A stretch of DNA of 64,000 nt from Saprospiraceae bacterium (GCA_021739805.1 JAIPBB010000001.1:21430-85429); one strand, 5' to 3'; positions 42,201 to 49,981 are shown, numbered from the stretch's first letter. Numbers and translations are program-made. Notes: generated from the sequence alone by a model not told the origin.

Positions 42201-42360
42201 TTTCTTTATTTCCTATTTACGCAAAGGAACCTATGTTTTTGAATACACAGTTTTTGTAACTCATAAAGGCGATTTTTCAAATGGAATAACCACAATTCAG
42301 TGCATGTATGCACCAGAATTTACTTCGCATTCGGAAGGGATTCGGGTGCAGGTTAAATAA
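36202..42360 (+). CDS. Bacterial alpha-2-macroglobulin family protein
   Basis: 2052 residues, an export signal at the N-terminus (no lipobox cysteine, unlike many bacterial macroglobulins). Residues 40-410 are a helical, Bacteroidota-specific extension. The MG2 domain begins about 620 (RAIYRPGQTVHFKG). A low-complexity Met/Glu-rich linker lies near 1200-1250. The central A2M domain begins at about 1279 (ETAFFYPQLQTDENGDVVIKFTVPE). The thioester motif C-S-E-Q starts at Cys1506 (YECSEQTFSRYY), followed by the alpha-barrel thioester domain and the C-terminal receptor-like domain. Such proteins trap attacking proteases in the periplasm. No penicillin-binding protein 1C gene is adjacent. Confidence 0.92.
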   Translation: MKNKILIALLLIIAVSFAGTRLYNPKEIKTETKAELKVNTKTPYKELWFTVDSLINIGQPKTALEAVIVIYEKAKTENNSPEFIKSVLYKMRLKAAYEESHFVKSIAELENEIKATKGSQKAILQSILAETYWNYYNQNSWKIHQRSETINFDKKDIETWTIKDLVNATVKNYNSSLKNAVELQKISLKDFDLIINSQQNSKKYRPTLYDLLAHRAIDFFTNTVPGITRPADKFDINSEDYFLPWQDFVKIKIDSKDTMSLEYYAIRILKDLMKFHAEQNDVAPLVDVDLKRLQFVKSKSSIEIKDSLYLKALLSLYEKHKGYSISTDVIFKIAEEYKQRGAKYNRLQSDKNRWDYKTAKEYCELAMKNFPESDGANNCGILLNQIIIRQIGFTTEYVNAPQKPFRASVSYRNISDVYFRIIKIEAENDRDLTNKYSGKNLIDKYVKYEPLKAWSIKVENDGDFQQHVVEIKMPELSLGYYVVLASTNPEFEYANDYVAYNSFWISNISYIDKKNKDNSYDFYVLDRQSGDGMKNVKISSHIRKYDYNKRIYEYILSKNYLSDSEGHFNIPAFYTGDSKYFYLDFKDGNDRFITQNYFSQYRYYKAEIHTSTRTHFFTDRAIYRPGQTVHFKGIVLQSSGEKTEIKTNFKTTVYFRDYNNQEIGKQVLTTNEYGTFSGTFTTPSSGLTGYMTIRNENGAVSISVEEYKRPKFEVTYEPIKGSYKLGEKLIVKGKAKAYAGNNIDGAKVKYRVVRTARFPYWGYWWRGYAPSSPSLEIKNGEMETDENGEFDIEFTALADKSIAKNYKPVFNYEVIADVTDINGETHSATKYVSVGYTALILNVNLPEKLDKTKKHDIEIKTTNLNGEFEPAKGDVFIYRLEQPIRTFRNRMWAQADKFSMTQEEYYKAFPNDIYKDEDNKYNWKKSAKVFSFQFDTEKSKELNISEILGLKAGHYVLEISAKDKYGELIANKSYFCMYSPEAKQIPDYSVDWFLPLKSNGEPGEKIMFNIGTKEKGVKVLYEIESKQETVHHEWINLSDEQKLISIPIKEEYRGNFVYHLVFIKNGRKYYHKQVVTVPYTNKELDIEFETFRDKLQPGQQEEWKIKIKGKKGEKVAAEMMAAMYDASLDAFKANNWTFNLYNSYYSMLNWGSDGFTTSSGRVHTNIRYSGQYFKYKSYDQLNWFGFNPYGYYTYGWGGDAGGTFAIEMEEDEVMMAPAREATMAKAPAGRKDKSETVILNLVDNDQQVGDVEKNLPPPTDEPEKPTDFSDVKMRSNFNETAFFYPQLQTDENGDVVIKFTVPESLTKWKIMGFAHTKDLMYGQIRKELVTQKDLMIMPNAPRFFRENDKITFTAKISNISDGDLEGEAKLMLFDATTMKPIDELAKNKNLVVAFSAKKGQSAAVSWDLSIPEGIGAITYKIAAKAGNFTDGEEMAIPVLSNRMMVTESLPLPVKGNQTKNYTFEKLVNSASSTTLKNYKLTLEYTSNPAWYAIQALPYLMEYPYECSEQTFSRYYANSIASHIVNSSPKIKAVFDSWKNLTPDALLSNLEKNQELKAVLLEETPWLLQGKDESARKRRVALLFDLNKMSNELDRAIVKLQKAQSSNGGWPWFKGGEESRYITQHIVTGMGHLDHLGVTDVKKNPKVWNMVNNAILYLDERLREDYEYMLKHYPQNKDKQNIGSTQIQYLYARSYFKDDVKLQKRNQEAFDYYFEQGKKYWLSQSKYMQGMLALGLHRYGEKEIPALIIKSLKEHSLSSEEMGMYWRNDQGWYWYQAPIETQALMIEAFDEVANDKESVEEMKVWLLKQKQTTDWKTTKATVEACYALLLRGTDLLASDKLVEVKLGNQIIDPRKMDNVKVEAGTGYFKTSWSGGDIKPEMGNVTVTKTDDGVAWGALYWQYFEQLDKITTAKTPLELKKKLFVERNTASGPVIEPVSEKSILKVGDKVKVRIELRVDRDMEYVHMKDMRASSFEPTNVISSYKWQGGLGYYESTRDAATNFFISYLRKGTYVFEYTVFVTHKGDFSNGITTIQCMYAPEFTSHSEGIRVQVK

Positions 42361-42370
42361 ATTGATTTAA

Positions 42371-42471
42371 GAACAAGCCTGTCCCGTATGCGAAGTGTCG
42401 GGAGATTGCAGATTAACGATTTAGGATGTGGTTGGAAAAAATCTGAAATCAAAAATCGTTAATCCTTGTTC
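42371..42471. repeat. Multi-arm inverted repeat after the macroglobulin gene
   Basis: GAACAAG (42371-42377) pairs with CTTGTTC (42465-42471). Inside, GATTAACGATTT (42411-42422) pairs with AAATCGTTAATC (42453-42464), and CCCG/CGGG arms flank GTATGCGAAGTGT. The result is a branched, cruciform-capable element of about 100 bp with no coding potential. Confidence 0.7.
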
Positions 42472-42493
42472 GAAATTCAAAGTAAAATTAGAA

Positions 42494-42527
42494 AGTCCGG
42501 CTAAATTCGATTTAGTTGGGCTTTTCC
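42494..42527 (+). terminator. Probable terminator of the macroglobulin gene
   Basis: AGTCCGGCTAAAT / ATTTAGTTGGGCT pairs over 13 positions with three G-U wobbles, a TCG loop, then a T-rich tail. Confidence 0.65.
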
Positions 42528-42574
42528 TTTTATTGTACTTTTTTTGATTTTTTTTAAAATATTTTAGCTTTCAC

Positions 42575-42605
42575 GTTGACAATCAGTATAAAATTCTTAT
42601 ATTTG
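42575..42605 (+). promoter_or_regulatory. Promoter of the first tandem T9SS gene
   Basis: GTTG at 42575-42578, exactly 19 nt, TATATTTG at 42598-42605. The start codon is 34 nt further on. Confidence 0.65.
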
Positions 42606-42638
42606 GCTATCTCTTATAAATTAATAAAATAAAAAATC

Positions 42639-44510
42639 ATGAAAAAGAAACTTTACAAAATCTTATCCATGGCATTTATCTTATCAATTTTTTGCCATGG
42701 AAATCTAACATTTGCTCAAACAATGATGCCGCTACCGGCTCATTCATCAGTCTATTCAGGTATTTATGCAAGAGGTTATTGGTTTACTGCTCCTTGTAAT
42801 TTTACAATAACCGGTTTAAAAGTTGCACCAGAAGCCGGCTCCGGATTGCAGTATATTCATGTAATGAAATGCAATGCCACATTTCCTGTATCAACTACTG
42901 GTTCAACTGCATTTACAACACTAAGCTATACTTCAGGTTCAGCAAACAATACTATTGTTCCTGTCAACATTTCTGTATCACAAGGAGACCAGATTGGAAT
43001 TATGGGAACAGTTACTGGTATTTGTAATTCTTATGGTGCAGGTGCAGCCTCTTCAACTATAAATGGTCAATCTGTTTACCTTAATAGATTTGGTTATCAG
43101 GGAAGCATTGAAAGTGCTGCTGCTCCTAATTATTGGGGTGTAGCTAATGCAGCATCCGGGCAAATTGGCAGAATTTATATGTACTACATCACATCTCAGC
43201 CAACCGATGCCGGATTAACAACTTATGTTTTTCCTACAGATACTATTTGTAGTGGAAATAGAACAGTTTCAGTTAGATTGAAGAATTTTGGACCTAACAG
43301 TTTAGCATCAGTTGATATAAACTGGAGAGTAAACAATGTAAGCCAGCCAACATATAATTGGAGCGGAACACTGGCTTCAGGAGATTCTACTGACGTTAAT
43401 ATTGGTTCATATAATTTTATAGCAGCAACAAGCGATAGTATTATTGCATATACATCAACTCCGAACAATGCGGCTGACACGGTAAATTCTAATGACACAA
43501 TAATAAAAACAGAAATTCTTGTAAATGTTTCACCTACAGCAAGTGTAACTCCATCGGGGTCAATAGATATTTGCCAAAATGATTCAATTATTTTAACTGC
43601 AAATACAGGAAGCGGTTTGTCTTATCAATGGATGAATAATTATATCAATATAAATGGAGAAACAGACAGTACTTTAATAGTTAAGCAGGTAGGAAATTAT
43701 ACTGTAAAAATAACTAATTCAATTGGTTGTTCGACAATTTCCGATACTATAGTTGTAAATGTTTTACCAATACCGCCGGCAACTGCAAGTGCATTAGGAG
43801 CAACAACTTTTTGCTTTGGTGATTCGGTGTTTCTAATGGCAAATCCCGGAAGTGGATTAACTTACCAGTGGAAAAGAGATGGAGTTAACATTCCGGGAGC
43901 AACATTAACAACAATGTATGCAAGTCTTGGTGGAGCATATACAATTACAACAACCCATCCAAACAGTTGTTCAAATACATCCCAACCGGTAATTGTAACA
44001 GTGTTTGAACCTCCAATAAATCTTGGCTCTGATCAAAATATTTGTCCAACACACCAAATTACTTTAGATGCCGGAGTGGGAATGGATAACTATTTATGGT
44101 CAACCGGTGATACAACTCAAACAATATTAGTAGATTCTACTGGCTTTGGTGGCATCGGAAAAAGCAAAGACTATTCTGTGACGGTAACACAACAAAGCTG
44201 TACAAATTCTGATACTATAACAATTACTCTGATTGATTGCACAGGAATTCCTGAAAATTTAATATCGTTTGGAATTAATATTTACCCAAATCCTTCAAAT
44301 GGAAAAATCAATTTTGATATTCCGGCTGGTTTAAATAAACTGGAAATTACAATTTACAATACTTTTGGGCAAAAAGTTTACACTGAGCAAATAACATCTC
44401 AAACTAAAACTTTAAAAACAATTGACCTTTCTAATGTTCCAAAAGGAGTTTATTTTATTGGTTTAAAATCTAAGGAAAAGCAAAATTTTGTTAAGGTGAT
44501 ATTGAATTAA
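42639..44510 (+). CDS. T9SS-secreted multidomain surface protein, tandem copy 1
   Basis: 623 residues. Signal peptide ends at LTFAQ. The N-terminal module (about 28-190) is a beta-sandwich (GYWFTAPCNFTITGLKVAPE) unique to this copy. From about 190 it shares everything with the next two genes. First comes a CARDB-like domain (DTICSGNRTVSVRLKNFGP), then two Ig-like domains (ICQNDSIILTANTGSGLSYQW; TFCFGDSVFLMANPGSGLTYQW). Next is a PKD-like segment (TLDAGVGMDNYLWSTGD) and last a T9SS type A sorting domain (GINIYPNPSNGKINFDIP, VPKGVYFIGLKS). Probably an adhesin or surface-binding protein anchored or released by T9SS. Confidence 0.82.
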   Translation: MKKKLYKILSMAFILSIFCHGNLTFAQTMMPLPAHSSVYSGIYARGYWFTAPCNFTITGLKVAPEAGSGLQYIHVMKCNATFPVSTTGSTAFTTLSYTSGSANNTIVPVNISVSQGDQIGIMGTVTGICNSYGAGAASSTINGQSVYLNRFGYQGSIESAAAPNYWGVANAASGQIGRIYMYYITSQPTDAGLTTYVFPTDTICSGNRTVSVRLKNFGPNSLASVDINWRVNNVSQPTYNWSGTLASGDSTDVNIGSYNFIAATSDSIIAYTSTPNNAADTVNSNDTIIKTEILVNVSPTASVTPSGSIDICQNDSIILTANTGSGLSYQWMNNYININGETDSTLIVKQVGNYTVKITNSIGCSTISDTIVVNVLPIPPATASALGATTFCFGDSVFLMANPGSGLTYQWKRDGVNIPGATLTTMYASLGGAYTITTTHPNSCSNTSQPVIVTVFEPPINLGSDQNICPTHQITLDAGVGMDNYLWSTGDTTQTILVDSTGFGGIGKSKDYSVTVTQQSCTNSDTITITLIDCTGIPENLISFGINIYPNPSNGKINFDIPAGLNKLEITIYNTFGQKVYTEQITSQTKTLKTIDLSNVPKGVYFIGLKSKEKQNFVKVILN

Positions 44511-44553
44511 AATGAATTTTTACTGTGTATTCCACTAAATTTATTGCTTTCAC

Positions 44554-44584
44554 ATTGGCAATCAAGATAAAAGTGTTATATTTG
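44554..44584 (+). promoter_or_regulatory. Promoter of the second tandem T9SS gene
   Basis: ATTG at 44554-44557, 19 nt, TATATTTG at 44577-44584. The start codon at 44620 is 36 nt downstream, which supports that start over the in-frame TTG at 44587 just past the box. Confidence 0.65.
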
Positions 44585-44619
44585 GGTTGTCAATCAAAAA
44601 ATTAATTAACAATTTTATC

Positions 44620-46443
44620 ATGAAAACAAGAATATTCAAAATCGTATCCTTGGCATTTGTCTTATCAATTTTTTGTCAAGGAAACCTGACATTTTCTCAG
44701 AGTTATCTTATTGGACCAGCAAGTCCAGCCATTGGAACCAGTGCGAATTATACATCGCATAATCATCAGGAATTATTTAATGTATTATCATCTTCTGGTG
44801 TTTATATTGATAGTATAACGATTTATCCTTCAACAGCATCAACTTCTTACACTATTTATGTTAAGACTAGCACAGGAACAACAGTTGACAGCTATACCGG
44901 AACATCAACAGTAGGAGGCAATCAAGCTGAACGTATAGGTGTAGATCTTTTTGTTCCTATGGGTACTGCCTATAAATTGGGGCTTAATACCGGCTCAGTT
45001 GGAATGCTTAGAAACTCAACAGGTGCATCTTATCCTTATACTGTGCCTAATGTAATGACTTTTACAGGCAGTACATTTCAAGCCACTTATTGGTATTTCT
45101 TCTATAACTTAAGAATCTCACTTCCTTCAAGTGCTACTGATGCCGGACTTATCTTAATGGATAGCCCTGCTGACACCATCTGTAGTGGAAATAGTCCGGT
45201 TTCTGTTTGGTTAAAGAATTTTGGTCCAAGTAGTTTGACTTCTGTTACTATTGACTGGAAAGTAAATAATGTTAGTCAAACACCTTTCAATTGGAGTGGA
45301 ACTTTGGCTATCGGTGATACTATTCCGGTTAATATTGGTTCATATAATTTTTTATCAGGAACAAATTACAATATTGTTGCCAATACATCAAATCCAAATA
45401 GTACAGCAGACACAGTAAATACAAATGATACAATAAACAAAACAGCTATATATGTAAAAGCATCACCAACAGCAAATTTAACTCCCTCCGGAATAATGGA
45501 TATTTGCCAGAATGATTCTTTGATTTTATCGGTCAGTTCAGGAGCAGGCTTAACTTATCAATGGAAAAAAGACAATCTCAATATAAGCGGACAAACAGAC
45601 ACTACATTGATTGTGAAACAAGCTGGAAGTTATCAGGTGATTGTAAGTAATACTTCAGGTTGTTCAACAATCTCTGATACAGCAATTATAAGTGTTTTAC
45701 CAATACCTCCGGCAACTGCAAGTGCATTAGGAGCAACAACTATTTGCTATGGTGACTCAACATTTCTAATTGCAAATACCGGAAGCGGATTAACTTACCA
45801 GTGGAAAAGAGATGGTGTTAACATTCCCGGAGGAATATATTCAACAATATATGTAAGTCTTGCTGGAGCATACACAGTTACAACAACCCATCCAAATACT
45901 TGTTCAAATACATCAGCACCAGTAATTATTACAGTAAATCAACCTCAAATAAATCTTGGTTCAAACTTTAATATTTGTCCAACACACCAAATTACGTTAG
46001 ATGCCGGAGTCGGAATGGATAACTACTTATGGTCAACCGGTGATACAACTCAAACAATATTAGTGGATTCTACAGGCTTCGGTGGCATAGGAAATAGCAA
46101 GGATTTTTCGGTTACGGTAACCCAACAAAGCTGTACAAATTCCGATACAATAACAATTACTTTGATTGATTGTACGGGAATTCCTGAAAATATAATGTCG
46201 TTTGGAATTAATATTTACCCAAATCCTTCAACAGGAAAAATCAATTTTGATATTCCGGCTGGTTTAGATAAACTGGAAATTTCTATTTACAATACTATTG
46301 GGCAAATAATTTTCACTGAGCAAATTACATCTCAAACCGAAAGCTTAAAAACAATTGACCTTTCTGATGTTCCAAAAGGATTTTATTTTATTAGTTTAAA
46401 ATCTAAGGAAAAGCAAAATTTTGTTAAGGTAATATTGAATTAA
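44620..46443 (+). CDS. T9SS-secreted multidomain surface protein, tandem copy 2
   Basis: About 607 residues from ATG 44620 (MKTRIFKIVSLAFVLSIFCQG), a signal peptide nearly identical to that of copy 1. The N-terminal module (about 25-180, YLIGPASPAIGTSANYTSHN...) differs from those of copies 1 and 3 and is beta-rich with no cysteines. After it the CARDB-like, double Ig-like, PKD-like and T9SS sorting segments repeat the copy 1 order with high identity. The same tripeptide-level conservation at the C-terminus (SKEKQNFVKVILN) is seen in all three. Probable surface-binding protein of unknown ligand. Confidence 0.8.
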   Translation: MKTRIFKIVSLAFVLSIFCQGNLTFSQSYLIGPASPAIGTSANYTSHNHQELFNVLSSSGVYIDSITIYPSTASTSYTIYVKTSTGTTVDSYTGTSTVGGNQAERIGVDLFVPMGTAYKLGLNTGSVGMLRNSTGASYPYTVPNVMTFTGSTFQATYWYFFYNLRISLPSSATDAGLILMDSPADTICSGNSPVSVWLKNFGPSSLTSVTIDWKVNNVSQTPFNWSGTLAIGDTIPVNIGSYNFLSGTNYNIVANTSNPNSTADTVNTNDTINKTAIYVKASPTANLTPSGIMDICQNDSLILSVSSGAGLTYQWKKDNLNISGQTDTTLIVKQAGSYQVIVSNTSGCSTISDTAIISVLPIPPATASALGATTICYGDSTFLIANTGSGLTYQWKRDGVNIPGGIYSTIYVSLAGAYTVTTTHPNTCSNTSAPVIITVNQPQINLGSNFNICPTHQITLDAGVGMDNYLWSTGDTTQTILVDSTGFGGIGNSKDFSVTVTQQSCTNSDTITITLIDCTGIPENIMSFGINIYPNPSTGKINFDIPAGLDKLEISIYNTIGQIIFTEQITSQTESLKTIDLSDVPKGFYFISLKSKEKQNFVKVILN

Positions 46444-46486
46444 AATAAATTTTTAAGGTATATCTTGGTAAATTTTTTTCTTTTAC

Positions 46487-46517
46487 ATTGGCAATCAAGA
46501 TAAAAGTGTTATATTTG
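46487..46517 (+). promoter_or_regulatory. Promoter of the third tandem T9SS gene (copied from the second)
   Basis: ATTG (46487-46490), 19 nt, TATATTTG (46510-46517). From 46484 to the ATGAAA at 46553-46558 the sequence is almost the same as 44551-44625 in front of copy 2, so promoter and leader were duplicated as a block. Confidence 0.65.
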
Positions 46518-46552
46518 GGTTGACAATCCAAAAATTAATTAACAATTTTATC

Positions 46553-46612
46553 ATGAAATGCCTATGTACAAAAGTACAAAATAAGTGAGTATGAAATTTT
46601 GGGCATTCCATC
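46553..46612 (+). promoter_or_regulatory. Conserved leader element, copy A
   Basis: 60 nt starting ATGAAATGCCTATGTACAAA and ending TTTTGGGCATTCCATC. It aligns with 48833-48892 at about 50 of 60 positions. The ends pair (AAATGCCT with GGGCATT, one wobble). It lies 77 nt before the next start codon. Two very short frames (MKCLCTKVQNK and MKFWAFHRLY) occur within it; whether they are translated is unknown. Confidence 0.55.
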
Positions 46613-46689
46613 GGCTATATTAAGAAACAGGACATTAACAATAATAAAACTAGCTTACTTGAATATAAATATTAATAAAATCAAAGCAG

Positions 46690-48717
46690 ATGAAAACAAG
46701 AATTTACACAATTTTGCCAGCTACATTATTAGCTTTATTTGTTTTTTGTATTTATTTTAATAATGCAAATGCTCAACAAATACCCGAATTATTATACTAT
46801 AAATTCGATTCACCGGGTACAACAGTTCAAAACTCCGCAAGCTCACCCGTAGGAAGTAATCCTGCCACCATATCAGGTATGACAATTGGAAGTACCGGAT
46901 TGTCAGGAACTGCTTTGGTAGGAACAGGGGCTTCTTCTTCGACAAGTAAAATTACAACAGGCTGGAGTGCTAGTTTTACAGGAAGCTGGACTATTGCTTT
47001 CTGGACAAGTAATATTGTTGCAAGTTCCACTCTTTGGTATATTTGGGGAGATCCTGGTGCTTCAGGTTTCAGATGCTTTACAAATGGAGCAGCAGGTGCA
47101 AATAATTGGTTGGTAAGAGGTGGAGGTCTTCCCGACCTTGCCGTTACAGGTGCAGCTACTTCAGCTCCTAATATGATTCACATAGTGCGTGATTATACTG
47201 CCGGAACATACAAATCATATAAAAATGGAGTGCTAATTACTACTGTTAGCACAACTGCTGCCTTTTCTACAGCAGGAACTGGTTTTACAATTGGAGGTTA
47301 CTCTAGCAATTCAAGTCTCAATGGAAATATGGATGAATTTAGGATTTATAATAGAGCATTAAGTCAAGCTGAAATTACTGCTACTTATAATATTCCACTT
47401 GGGGCTGCAACTGATGCCGGATTGACTAAATTTATATTTCCAAGCGATACAATTTGTAGTGGGAATAATCCTGTCTCAGTAAGATTGAAAAATTTTGGAC
47501 CTAATAGTTTATCAACTGTTAATGTGAACTGGAAAGTAAACAATATCAGCCAAACAGCTTATACATGGAACGGATCTCTAGCTTCCGGTGATTCTGTTGA
47601 TATTAATATTGGCACATATAACTTTCTGGGAAACTCAAGCTATAGTATTCTTACCTATACATCAAACCCTAATGGTACAGCGGATACTGTGAATGTTAAT
47701 GATACAATTAATAAGTCAGCAATTTATGTAAATGTATCACCAATGGCAAGTGTTACTCCCTCAGGAATATTTGATATTTGCCAAAATGATTCAATTATTT
47801 TAACTGCAAATACAGCAAGCGGTTTGTCTTATCAATGGATGAATAATTATATCAATATAAATGGAGAAACAGACAGTACTTTAATAGTTAAGCAGGCAGG
47901 AAATTATAATGTGAAAGTAACTAATTCCATTGGTTGTTCGACAATTTCTGATACAGTAGTTATAAATGTTTTACCAATACCCCAAGCAACCGCCAGTGCC
48001 TTAGGAGCAACAACTTTTTGCTTAGGTGATTCGGTGTTTCTAATGGCAAATCCCGGAAGTGGATTAACTTACCAATGGAAAAGAGATGGAGTTAACATTC
48101 CCGGAGGAACACTAACAACAATGTATGTAAGCCTTGCTGGAGCATACACAGTTACGACAACACATCCAAACAGTTGTTCAAACACATCAACACCAATAAT
48201 TGTTACAGTATTTGAACCTCCAATAAATCTTGGACCGAATAAAAATATTTGTCCAACACACCAAATTACATTAGATGCCGGAGTGGGAATGGATAACTAC
48301 TTATGGTCAACAGGAGATACAACCCAAACCATAGTTGTAGATTCGACTGGCTTCGGTGGTATTGGGAATAGCAAAGACTTCTCAGTGACAGTAACCCAAC
48401 AAAGCTGTACAAATTCCGATACAATAACACTCACTCTGGTTGATTGCACGGGAATTCCTGAAAATTTGACAAGCTTTGGAATTAATATTTACCCTAATCC
48501 TTCAACAGGAAAAATCAATTTTGATATTCCGGCTGATTTAAATAAACTGGAAATCACAATTTACAATACTATTGGGCAAATAATTTTCAATGAGCAAATT
48601 ACATCTCAAACCGAAAGCTTAAAAACAATTGACCTTTCTAATGTTCCAAAAGGAGTTTATTTTATTGGTTTAAAATCTAAGGAAAAGCAAAATTTTGTTA
48701 AAGTGATATTGAATTAA
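46690..48717 (+). CDS. T9SS-secreted multidomain surface protein with LamG-like domain, tandem copy 3
   Basis: 675 residues. Signal peptide ends at NANAQ. The N-terminal module (about 30-235) is a concanavalin/LamG-type jellyroll: LLYYKFDSPGTTVQNSAS at the start, SWTIAFWTSNIVASSTLWYI in the middle, and MDEFRIYNRALSQAEITATY at the end, the classic closing motif of this fold. Such domains bind carbohydrate. The remaining part (CARDB-like, two Ig-like, PKD-like, T9SS sorting domain) is nearly identical to copies 1 and 2. Its leader is longer, about 170 nt, and contains the conserved element A. Confidence 0.84.
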   Translation: MKTRIYTILPATLLALFVFCIYFNNANAQQIPELLYYKFDSPGTTVQNSASSPVGSNPATISGMTIGSTGLSGTALVGTGASSSTSKITTGWSASFTGSWTIAFWTSNIVASSTLWYIWGDPGASGFRCFTNGAAGANNWLVRGGGLPDLAVTGAATSAPNMIHIVRDYTAGTYKSYKNGVLITTVSTTAAFSTAGTGFTIGGYSSNSSLNGNMDEFRIYNRALSQAEITATYNIPLGAATDAGLTKFIFPSDTICSGNNPVSVRLKNFGPNSLSTVNVNWKVNNISQTAYTWNGSLASGDSVDINIGTYNFLGNSSYSILTYTSNPNGTADTVNVNDTINKSAIYVNVSPMASVTPSGIFDICQNDSIILTANTASGLSYQWMNNYININGETDSTLIVKQAGNYNVKVTNSIGCSTISDTVVINVLPIPQATASALGATTFCLGDSVFLMANPGSGLTYQWKRDGVNIPGGTLTTMYVSLAGAYTVTTTHPNSCSNTSTPIIVTVFEPPINLGPNKNICPTHQITLDAGVGMDNYLWSTGDTTQTIVVDSTGFGGIGNSKDFSVTVTQQSCTNSDTITLTLVDCTGIPENLTSFGINIYPNPSTGKINFDIPADLNKLEITIYNTIGQIIFNEQITSQTESLKTIDLSNVPKGVYFIGLKSKEKQNFVKVILN

Positions 48718-48736
48718 AATTATAAAGAAATGGATG

Positions 48737-48770
48737 GAAGGTCAGCATTTTTTGCTGACCTTCTTTGTTT
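48737..48770 (+). terminator. Terminator of the T9SS tandem
   Basis: 11-bp perfect stem GAAGGTCAGCA / TGCTGACCTTC with a 5-nt loop of T, followed by TTTG and T-rich DNA. Confidence 0.9.
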
Positions 48771-48800
48771 TTAAATTTAATGATAACTTAAAAAATTTGC

Positions 48801-48808
48801 TAAATTTG
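48801..48808 (+). promoter_or_regulatory. -7 box for the 48968 gene
   Basis: TAAATTTG (TAnnTTTG). It lies 24 nt before leader element B, so the element would be near the 5' end of the transcript. Confidence 0.45.
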
Positions 48809-48832
48809 ATTTTAGAACCAAAACCCGTTATT

Positions 48833-48892
48833 ATGAAATGCCCATCTACAAAAGCACACTAAAAGAGATGATGAAACTTTGGGCATTCCATC
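48833..48892 (+). promoter_or_regulatory. Conserved leader element, copy B
   Basis: 60 nt homologous to 46553-46612. The terminal arms AATGCCC and GGGCATT pair perfectly here. It lies 75 nt before the start codon, almost the same spacing as copy A (77 nt), although the downstream genes are unrelated. Short frames MKCPSTKAH and MMKLWAFHLRYK mirror those in copy A. Confidence 0.55.
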
Positions 48893-48967
48893 TTAGATAC
48901 AAATGAAGTTCAGGTACACAATAAACTTATATGTAACACGATCAATTAAATAACAAAATTTAAACAG

Positions 48968-49981
48968 ATGAAAAAAATCACTACAACAATTTCAGCAATA
49001 ATAATTTTAATTAGTGTTGCTTCAGCTCAAAAAATCAACAATGATATACATTGTCTTTTGGAGAGAAAATTTGCTTTTGTTCCATTAGAAAATTATTTTA
49101 AAATAATGGATCCTGATGTCAAAACAGAATTAAATGAAGATATTAGTTGTGCTTTCTTTACGTTTAAAAATGACCTCTTAGTGAAGGTTAATTATAGGGA
49201 AAACAAAAGAACTTTCTGTATAGATTTTTATTTGCATGACCCTGAAATAGCAAATGCATACCTTACAGATTTTTATAATTATTGGGGGATTCTTCCGGAT
49301 ATTAAAGAAATGAAAAAGAATGTTCCATCAAATCTTGAATTAAGTAAATTTAAAAGCACCTATACATTATCGGGTCAATCAAAAGATGGGAATTATAGCT
49401 TAAGAGCCGGATGGGAAAATTCTGTTTTGAAAGAAATTTCAATAAGAAAAACAGATACGCCAGAACATGATAAATCATTATGTGAGAATTGCGAATATGA
49501 TTATGTGAAATATAGTTTTTTGGATAAAGATTTTGATGAACCTAAATTATCTGAAACTGAACAGGCAAAACAAAATGCTTTTCATAATAAAATAAGTGAA
49601 GTTATGATTTCATCCTGTTATGATTGGACATCAGCAAAAGAAGTTGAGTTTGGTGATTTTGGTAAAGGAACTTTTAAAGAAAATTTGATTTATTGGACTT
49701 TACAAAAATCTTCAAACCTTAATGATTTAAATCAAAAGTTCGATGAATATGTGAAAATGATTAAAGAATACAGAAGTGATTATGGTATTCTTTTCACTAG
49801 AGACGACCTTGAGTTAAATCTTCCTTTCACTATAGTTAAGGATGCTTATTCTTTTAGCTACGAAATAGGTGCCTATAGCAAAGATATGCCTGCGATTAAA
49901 AATACTTCAATTAATCTTAGAATAGTTTCAAATGCAAATCAATATGAACTTTTGTTTGTGATTTGCAATAAAGTTGAGTAA
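48968..49981 (+). CDS. Secreted protein of unknown function
   Basis: 337 residues with a signal peptide ending at VASAQ (about 20). The mature protein alternates strands and charged helices (IANAYLTDFYNYWGILPDIKEMKKNVP, LSETEQAKQNAFHNKISEVM), with a CENCEY cysteine pair near 175. No family recognised. It is preceded by leader element B and followed after 42 bp by the radical SAM gene, which may share its transcript. Confidence 0.5.
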   Translation: MKKITTTISAIIILISVASAQKINNDIHCLLERKFAFVPLENYFKIMDPDVKTELNEDISCAFFTFKNDLLVKVNYRENKRTFCIDFYLHDPEIANAYLTDFYNYWGILPDIKEMKKNVPSNLELSKFKSTYTLSGQSKDGNYSLRAGWENSVLKEISIRKTDTPEHDKSLCENCEYDYVKYSFLDKDFDEPKLSETEQAKQNAFHNKISEVMISSCYDWTSAKEVEFGDFGKGTFKENLIYWTLQKSSNLNDLNQKFDEYVKMIKEYRSDYGILFTRDDLELNLPFTIVKDAYSFSYEIGAYSKDMPAIKNTSINLRIVSNANQYELLFVICNKVE

